This document shows, piece after piece, positions 58,636 through 64,000 of a stretch of DNA of 64,000 nt. The notes below the pieces were generated by a model, which saw only the letters and a program-made list of their open reading frames with translations, searched no databases and was not told the DNA's origin. Location of the stretch: NCBI RefSeq assembly GCF_003730135.1, contig NZ_RJVO01000002.1, forward strand, positions 550,338 through 614,337, read 5' to 3'. The stretch is from Stagnimonas aquatica (GTDB lineage: Bacteria; Pseudomonadota; Gammaproteobacteria; Nevskiales; Nevskiaceae). The translations under genes were made by a program, and so were the position numbers. How positions within the stretch are numbered: the stretch's first letter is position 1; each line of letters starts with the position of its first letter.

Positions 58636-60402
58636 TTAGAAATCAAACAGCCCGGGCACCACCGCCCGCATCTCGTCCAGCAACTGCGGATTCTGCTTCA
58701 GCGCTTCCTCCAGCGCCGCGTGCTGGGGGGCGTCGGCGGGCGGCATCAGCTTGGCGGCCTTGTCGGTGCCGCGATAGCGCTGCCAGTCGAGGGCGTCGCG
58801 GATCTCCGGCTTGGCCTTGAGGTTGGCGGCCACCTCGGCCTCGGTCGCGCCGGACATGAAGTTGAGCCGCTTGCTGGGATTGCCGCGATGGCAGGCAAAG
58901 CAGTAGTGCGCGAACGGCTCTATCGGCGAACCCGCGGCCAGTTGCACCGGCGGCTCGCCGCTACTGATCGGCGGCGACATCTCGGCGGTCTCCAGGCAGC
59001 AGTAGCCAGGTACCGCGCCCGCCGCCGTGGCTTGCACCCCGCCACTGCGGATCAGGCCGGGCGCCAGCAGCGCCTGCATCAGCGGCACCCGCGCCACCGG
59101 CTGCTCGGCGAACAGCGCCGCCGGCAAGCGATCCACAGCCCGCTCGACGGCACTCCAGTCGTACCCGGCGGCGGCTTGCAGGCGGCGCAGGTCGTCGGGC
59201 GTGAACAGGCTGGCCAGCGCGTAGATGCCGTCGATGTCGGCCGCGCCCAGCAGCCGCTTTGGCGCGCGTGGCGTCAGCGGGTCCTGCGCCGCCGGCAGCT
59301 TGGGCAGGCGGTCAAAGGCTTCGAGATCGGCATTGGTCTTGGCGCCGTCGCCCAGCTTCACGCTCGGCTTGAACAGACTGCGGAAGTAGCCCTTGATGCC
59401 GCGCCCTTCGCCGATGGGGTCGCGATTGGGCAGATCGGACTGCGGCACCGCGATGGCGCCCGCGCCGCTGGCGGCCTGCAGGCGCCGCAGTTCGGCGACG
59501 CCGGCGCTGTCGGCATGGAAGTCGCCCGGGGCACGGGCGTAGTCCAGCGCCAGCTTGAGCAACTGCCGGCGGCAGGCGGCATCGGCGCAGCGGTCCAGCC
59601 AGAGCTTCTGCGCGGCGACCAGGTAGGCGCCGACATCGGTCAGCTCGTCGTAGCGCTCCGGCGCCGCCAGCGGCGCGGCCGTGGCAAAGCCGAGGTAGCG
59701 CTCGCCGCCGACGGCCGCAGCGATCTTCGCGGCCGTCTCCGGCTGGCCATTGGTCTCGTTCCAGGGCCGCACCGAGAAGATCGGGCTGCCGCCCTGGTGG
59801 CAGGACTCGCAGATCGCGCGCTGGGCATAGACCAGCCGGCGCGCGCCATTGGCGCGGTAGTCCTGCACCAACTGGAATTCGTAGCGGCCGGCCAGCTCGT
59901 TGTAGCTGATGACCTCGATCTCGTTGGCCTGTTCGGTGTAGCCGAGGAACAACTGCCCGCGCGGCGCCAGGCCGAGGCTTGCTGGGGTGCCCGGCGCCTG
60001 GAAGTCGGCCGCGACCAGCACGCGCGGGTGCGCGTAGTCGGCCTGGCCCTTGAGCAGCGAGCGGCCATCGGGGATCAGCAGGCTCAGCGGTGCCGCGCCG
60101 CTGGGGTCTTGCTGGGCCAGCAGAGCCACCAGCTTCTCGAACGGCCAGGGCACGCCGTCCGCCTGCGCCACCAGATGGTCGAACAGCGAGCGCGTGCCAC
60201 GGGCAACACCGTCGTCGCCGACGAGCTCAGGCGGCAGGTCGGCGCGCGACAACACCCGCGACGAGGTTGCGGCCGGATCGGTTACGGCTGCGTGCTTGGC
60301 GAGTTCGGCGATGGCCGGCCCGTCACGATGCGCCTGTGACCAGCCGTAGACACCCAAGGCAAGGGCGCCCAAGGCCAGCGCGGCAAGCAGTATCCGCCGC
60401 AT
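58636..60402 (-). CDS. Di-heme c-type cytochrome
   Basis: 588 residues. An N-terminal anchor or signal (ILLAALALGALALGVYGWS) precedes heme sites CESCH (198-202) and CFACH (501-505), 300 residues apart. A region rich in Asp/Arg/Leu lies between them, with paired Cys in GYCCLE (around 468). No match to a named family was seen. It is the second gene of the minus-strand cytochrome operon; a palindromic repeat separates it from the RoxA-like gene. Confidence 0.85.
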   Translation of the reverse strand: MRRILLAALALGALALGVYGWSQAHRDGPAIAELAKHAAVTDPAATSSRVLSRADLPPELVGDDGVARGTRSLFDHLVAQADGVPWPFEKLVALLAQQDPSGAAPLSLLIPDGRSLLKGQADYAHPRVLVAADFQAPGTPASLGLAPRGQLFLGYTEQANEIEVISYNELAGRYEFQLVQDYRANGARRLVYAQRAICESCHQGGSPIFSVRPWNETNGQPETAAKIAAAVGGERYLGFATAAPLAAPERYDELTDVGAYLVAAQKLWLDRCADAACRRQLLKLALDYARAPGDFHADSAGVAELRRLQAASGAGAIAVPQSDLPNRDPIGEGRGIKGYFRSLFKPSVKLGDGAKTNADLEAFDRLPKLPAAQDPLTPRAPKRLLGAADIDGIYALASLFTPDDLRRLQAAAGYDWSAVERAVDRLPAALFAEQPVARVPLMQALLAPGLIRSGGVQATAAGAVPGYCCLETAEMSPPISSGEPPVQLAAGSPIEPFAHYCFACHRGNPSKRLNFMSGATEAEVAANLKAKPEIRDALDWQRYRGTDKAAKLMPPADAPQHAALEEALKQNPQLLDEMRAVVPGLFDF

Positions 60403-60426
60403 CGCGATCTAGCCTCGAACCAGCGC

Positions 60427-60530
60427 TCCCTCCCCCGCCTGCGGGGGAGGGCTGGGGTGGGGGCGTTCGCGATCTGCGCGCGGAACCGCCCCCCTCCTGA
60501 CCTCCCCCCGCTCGCGGGGGGAGGAAAAGG
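60427..60530. repeat. GC palindromes of the CCCTCCCCCGC family, cytochrome operon
   Basis: Two hairpin units (CTCCCCCGC...GCGGGGGAG near 60430-60451, and CCTCCCCCCGC...GCGGGGGGAGG near 60500-60523) are joined by a GTGGGGGCG/CCGCCCCCC inverted pair. They fill the gap between the RoxA-like gene (ends 60552) and the di-heme gene. It is the third locus of this family in the window. It may act as a partial terminator inside the operon. Confidence 0.65.
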
Positions 60531-60551
60531 ACACAGCGGGCACTGGCCGCA

Positions 60552-63008
60552 TCACATCAGCTTCAGGAATTCGCGCAGCGCCAGCTTGTCCTCCGCCGAC
60601 AGCGAAACGCCGAACTGATGGCCCTTGTTCTCCACCGGGTCGTCGCACTTCATGAACAGCGGCGCGTGCGGATTGGCGCTGGCGAAGTTGGCGATCGGCG
60701 TGCCTTTCGACACCGGCAGCTTGATCAGGCCCTGGCCGTCCTCGCGCGGCGCCAGCCAGAAGTCGATGGGGGTGACGCTGATCTTCTGCGGCCGGGCGTT
60801 GGGATCGTTCGGATTGTCGGAGCGCAGCAGCTCGTCGAAGGCCTGCTCGAAAGCCTGGATGCGCGCCGCCACCGAGGGATCGGGCGTGCCGTCGGCCAGG
60901 CGCGGCATCTCGCCGATGGCGTTGTTGTGCAGGAACGGCGCGGTCGCCCACACCGACAGCAGCGAGATGTTGCGCAGGTAGCCGGGGCCGCCGCTGACTT
61001 CCCGCTCGCCGACCTTGAGGCCGCCGATCAGCGGGAACATGCGGTTGATGACCTTGGGCATGCTGCCGGGCGAGGGCCGCTCCTTGTAATCCAGCGAGGA
61101 GAACTCCTCCCAGATGTGGCCCTCGTTGTGGTTGTCGTGCAGCGCCCGGCAGGCATTGGTGCCGATGATGTTGAACGGCGTCGGCTCGTCGTTGCCGAGC
61201 CAGTCCTGTCCGAACACTTCGCCAGCGCTGCCACCGGCCGCCGCCGCCGCGACGAACTGCTTGGGCCGCAGCGCGCCGCTCTTGGCATCCTTCACCAGAT
61301 ACTGGGCGACGAACTCGGGGCTGTTGCGCTCGGCCTCGCTGAACTCGTACTGCCAGTAGTCCTCCTTGCCGAACACATGGCCCTGGTAGAAACGGGCCAG
61401 GGCCTCGCGGTCGCCGCGCACGTTCTCGGGTGCGACCTTGGTGGAGTGGCAGGCCGCGCATTCGCGCGCGAAGACCTTGCGGCCGGCCGGCACCTGGGCG
61501 AGATCGACAAACTGGCTGCCCGGCTTGCCATCGACCTCCTTCGCCTGCAGCAGATAGGTCGGGCCGCCGGTGACCAGGAAGGCGGCGAGGTCATCCATCT
61601 TCGCGTCGGCGTAGTTCCAGGGCTCGCAGTCCTTGGCGCACTGGGCGATGCGGAAGGGCTTCTGCTTGGCCTTGTCGCCGAAGAAGCTGCCCGGGGTCGG
61701 GAAGTTCGGCGTCCAGCATTCCTCGGTGCACATGCCGATGTTGACGTAGACGCGGATCAGCGCGAGGTGGTCGCCCACCGAGTCCTCGCCGCCCTTGAGC
61801 ACGTGCTGGGTCAGGCCTTCGCGCACCTCGCCGGTCACCGGGTCCTTCATCCGGTTCTTGAACACCCGCCGGTTCTGGAAATCCATGATGTTGTTCTGGG
61901 TGCCCGGGTTGTTCTGGAAGTCGTTCGCCACCAGCGAGGTGTCGATGGTTCCGGGCCGGCCGGCCTGTAGCGCGATGCGCGCCAGCGAATCCTCCGGCGC
62001 GCCCTGGAAGAACATGGTCGGCTGGTTGATGTGCTGGTTGCCGATGGTGGCGCTGAGGTTCTCCCACTTCGGCTGGTTGGGATCGGCCGGCGGATTGGTC
62101 GGGTCGAAGCCGACATGGCACTGCACGCAGGGGTGACCGATCACGAAGCGCTTGTTGTGCTTGAGCTCGTCGGCCTCGTAGGGCGCGGTCTGCGGGTCGA
62201 ACACCACCTTGCCGCTGTCGTCCTTGAGCGGGTCGGCGTAGTACTTGCGGTAGCCGAGCACGCCGGAGGAGTGCGGGTCCGGGCACTTGTCCCAGTAGTT
62301 GGTGGAGGCATCGCCCTCGGTGCAGTCGGGGTCGTTGATGACGCCGTACTTCGTGAAGCGCTGCTTGCGCTCGCGGGTGTCGAGCCAGGGGTACCAGATG
62401 TCCTTGATGCCGTTCGGCGTGGTGCGCGAGAAGTGCAGGTAGATCTCGTCCTGGTTGCCGAAAGTGCCCTTGAACCAGACATCGCGGCCGCGCCGCACGC
62501 GCTCGCGCGCCGCCTGCGCCTTGGCCGGGTCGCTCGCCGCCAGCTCGGTGAACAGCGCGTTCACGTAGCGGCAGGACTCGGCGTCATAGCCGGTCGGCTG
62601 CGGCTGGTCGCAGGGCGGCGGCGCGGCCTGCGGAATCGGCGCGAAGCCCCAGGGGCGCTCGCCCTGCCACTTCTGAAACCAGTGCTGACCGCCGTCCGGC
62701 CAGACCTTCTTGGCCGCCAGCGTCGCGTAGAAGTTCTGCTCGTACCAGGCGCGATTGGCGTTGAGCTCCGGAGTGCCCTTGTAGATGCCCAGCGGCAGCA
62801 ACTGGCGGGCGTCGAGGTCTTCCAGGGTCACCGAGCGCAGGGTGTGGCGGTAGGGCGTCGCCGGCACCGGGTACTGCCCGGCCGCCGGCCAGTAGTTCTC
62901 CGGCACCGCCACATAGGCGCCGGCGGCGACATGACCATCCGGTCGGGTTGCGGCGGCAAAAGCCACCAGACTGGCGGCGACGAGGCCGGCACTGAGCGCA
63001 AGGCGCAT
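60552..63008 (-). CDS. RoxA/MauG-related large di-heme cytochrome
   Basis: 818 residues with a signal peptide (LALSAGLVAASLVAFAAA). Two c-type heme sites: CVQCH (294-298) and CAACH (517-521). The C-terminal VWATAPFLHNN and SGGPGYLRNI are typical of the RoxA/RoxB rubber-oxygenase and cytochrome-c-peroxidase (MauG) superfamily. It has more Cys than expected (CTEECW, CAKDCEPW, MKCDDP), so extra disulfides or metal sites may exist. RoxA cleaves polyisoprene oxidatively; other substrates are unknown. ATG at 63008. It is the first gene of the operon; a TetR gene is divergent at 63238. Confidence 0.85.
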   Translation of the reverse strand: MRLALSAGLVAASLVAFAAATRPDGHVAAGAYVAVPENYWPAAGQYPVPATPYRHTLRSVTLEDLDARQLLPLGIYKGTPELNANRAWYEQNFYATLAAKKVWPDGGQHWFQKWQGERPWGFAPIPQAAPPPCDQPQPTGYDAESCRYVNALFTELAASDPAKAQAARERVRRGRDVWFKGTFGNQDEIYLHFSRTTPNGIKDIWYPWLDTRERKQRFTKYGVINDPDCTEGDASTNYWDKCPDPHSSGVLGYRKYYADPLKDDSGKVVFDPQTAPYEADELKHNKRFVIGHPCVQCHVGFDPTNPPADPNQPKWENLSATIGNQHINQPTMFFQGAPEDSLARIALQAGRPGTIDTSLVANDFQNNPGTQNNIMDFQNRRVFKNRMKDPVTGEVREGLTQHVLKGGEDSVGDHLALIRVYVNIGMCTEECWTPNFPTPGSFFGDKAKQKPFRIAQCAKDCEPWNYADAKMDDLAAFLVTGGPTYLLQAKEVDGKPGSQFVDLAQVPAGRKVFARECAACHSTKVAPENVRGDREALARFYQGHVFGKEDYWQYEFSEAERNSPEFVAQYLVKDAKSGALRPKQFVAAAAAGGSAGEVFGQDWLGNDEPTPFNIIGTNACRALHDNHNEGHIWEEFSSLDYKERPSPGSMPKVINRMFPLIGGLKVGEREVSGGPGYLRNISLLSVWATAPFLHNNAIGEMPRLADGTPDPSVAARIQAFEQAFDELLRSDNPNDPNARPQKISVTPIDFWLAPREDGQGLIKLPVSKGTPIANFASANPHAPLFMKCDDPVENKGHQFGVSLSAEDKLALREFLKLM

Positions 63009-63237
63009 GGGTTCTCCCCCAAAAAGGCTTGTGAGTTCTGCGTTTGGCGCGAGTCTAGGCCGCCCCCCCGGGGGCGACAAGCGCCGGTCGGCCCGCCTCT
63101 ACCGACCGGTCGCCGGCCGAGACAGCGGGTCATCGCCTGCCTTAGGCTGAGGGGCAAGAAGAACCCCGCCGCCGGTCAACCGGGAAGCCAGGCGCGCGCT
63201 AACTGCATACCGACTCCCGAAGCCGCCGCGTCCCCCC

Positions 63238-63879
63238 ATGCCCGATACCCTGCAATCCATGCCCGGCAAGAAGGCCGGCAAGCTGGTACGCCTGCCCAAG
63301 GCGCACCGCATCGAGCAGTTGCTGAACGTCGCCCTGGAACTGTTCATCGCCCACGGCTACCAGGGCACGTCGATGGAGGACATCGCCAGCGCCGCCGGGG
63401 TCACCCGCCCCATCGTCTACAACCACTTCGGCTCCAAGGACGGCATCTACCTCGCCTGCCTGCGCCGGGCACGCGCCGATCTTGATCGCCAGCTGGCGCA
63501 CGCCGGCAATCACCCACGGCTGGAAGACCGGCTGCGCGCCGGCGTCAACGGCTACTTCAACTTCGTCGAACAGAACCGCCTGTCCTGGCAGCTGCTGTTC
63601 GCCGGCGGCGTGGCCGTCGCCGGGCCGGCCGCCGAGGAAGCGGCACGGCTGCGCTTTTCGACGGTGGAGGGCATCGCCCTGCTGTTTACCGGCGCCACCC
63701 GCAGCAGCGAGCGCACCGGTCTACTGGCCTATGCCCATGCGCTTTCCGGTGCCGGCGAGCAGCTCGCCAAGTGGTGGCTGACCCGCCCCGACCTGCCGAA
63801 GGAAGCGGTGGTGGATTTGATGGTGCAGCTGATGTGGCAGGGCCTGCAGGCGCAGGCGGCGGACGCACCCGTCGCCTAG
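63238..63879 (+). CDS. TetR family transcriptional regulator
   Basis: 213 residues. N-terminal HTH (LFIAHGYQGTSMEDIASAAGVTRPIVYNHFGSKDGIYLAC). The ligand-binding C-terminal domain is unrelated to named members. ATG at 63238 or 63259 are both possible; no clear RBS. It is divergent from the RoxA-like operon, with 229 bp between, and probably regulates it. The stop is followed directly by the insertion-sequence end. Confidence 0.92.
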   Translation: MPDTLQSMPGKKAGKLVRLPKAHRIEQLLNVALELFIAHGYQGTSMEDIASAAGVTRPIVYNHFGSKDGIYLACLRRARADLDRQLAHAGNHPRLEDRLRAGVNGYFNFVEQNRLSWQLLFAGGVAVAGPAAEEAARLRFSTVEGIALLFTGATRSSERTGLLAYAHALSGAGEQLAKWWLTRPDLPKEAVVDLMVQLMWQGLQAQAADAPVA

Positions 63880-63880
63880 C

Positions 63881-64000
63881 TGTCGTTTCTCACCACGTTA
63901 TTCAGTGATTGAGAAGTTGATTGGGGATTCTGCTGAGCGGTGGTTTCCCGTGGAGCGCGGCATGAGGTCTGCACTGGTTGTAGTGACTGACCCACGTTGG
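63881..64000. mobile_element. End of an insertion sequence, cut by window edge
   Basis: TGTCGTTTCTCACC begins one base after the TetR stop and probably is the terminal inverted repeat. The rest carries the 3' end of a transposase gene on the minus strand. Family IS481 or a related IS3-type DDE element; the other end is outside the window. Confidence 0.65.
63902..64000 (-). CDS. IS481/IS3-like transposase, C-terminal fragment
   Basis: 32 codons plus a stop (TGA at 63904-63902) are open to the right edge. The residues WVSHYNQCRPHAALHG and PPLSRIPN match the C-terminal W-x-x-H-Y-N-x-x-R-P-H-x-A-L block of DDE integrase-core transposases, most like IS481. The rest of the gene, including the catalytic DDE residues, is outside the window. 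Confidence 0.75.
   Translation of the reverse strand, partial: PTWVSHYNQCRPHAALHGKPPLSRIPNQLLNH

Overview
The window is GC-rich (well above 60% by eye), gene-dense DNA of a gammaproteobacterium. The gene set (chorismatase XanB2-type, Coq7, a Marinobacter-type fatty acyl-CoA reductase, a FadE-related protein, VolA-type lipase plus DUF1302 protein, KshA-type Rieske oxygenase) suggests a hydrocarbon- or steroid-using member of the Nevskiales/Solimonadaceae or a relative of the Xanthomonadales. This placement is inferred from gene content only. I saw no rRNA, tRNA or CRISPR array. The DNA looks chromosomal, with one insertion-sequence end at the right edge.

Layout. 1-2.8 kb: a DUF3604 lipoprotein cut by the left edge, then an SDR. 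3-7.2 kb: a lower meta-cleavage operon (C-C hydrolase, 2-oxopentenoate hydratase, acylating acetaldehyde dehydrogenase, 4-hydroxy-2-oxovalerate aldolase, carboxymuconolactone-decarboxylase-like protein). 7.2-11.4 kb: a sigma-54 activator facing an aldehyde dehydrogenase and a DUF779 gene, with a readable -24/-12 promoter and an upstream palindrome. 11.4-20.4 kb: mixed redox genes, including a Rieske oxygenase with its ferredoxin and a gamma-glutamyltransferase. 20.4-29.3 kb: coq7, facing a translationally coupled pair (a FadE-like protein without its dehydrogenase core and an SDR without the usual catalytic residues), then glpD, a VolA-like lipase and a DUF1302 outer-membrane protein.

29.3-41.4 kb: sanA, a MAPEG protein, a VWA/MoxR pair split by an alkA-like glycosylase, then pgk, gap, tonB-exbD-exbB and tkt on one strand, followed by a UDP-glucuronate decarboxylase-like gene. 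41.4-52.6 kb: an eight-heme cytochrome c with a small membrane partner, a ZnuD-like TonB receptor next to an octamer microsatellite, a LysR/pirin divergent pair, a DUF3187 protein, DAHP synthase, a second TonB-like protein and a 93-bp tandem repeat. 52.6-56.8 kb: fatty acyl-CoA reductase, chorismatase and two SH3-type lipoproteins. 56.9-63.9 kb: a four-gene minus-strand operon for c-type cytochromes (RoxA/MauG-related di-heme protein, second di-heme protein, mono-heme protein, polytopic membrane protein) facing a TetR regulator. The right edge holds the 3' end of an IS481/IS3-like transposase.

How it fits together. The catabolic genes feed acetyl-CoA or propionyl-CoA and pyruvate into central metabolism (tkt, gap, pgk). 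TonB-ExbBD energises the outer-membrane receptor. VolA, GlpD, the FadE-like protein and the acyl-CoA reductase point to lipid or wax-ester turnover. The two cytochrome loci each carry a multi-TM membrane protein with a His-Ala-His motif, and they are the best candidates here for an undescribed electron-transfer or oxygenase system.
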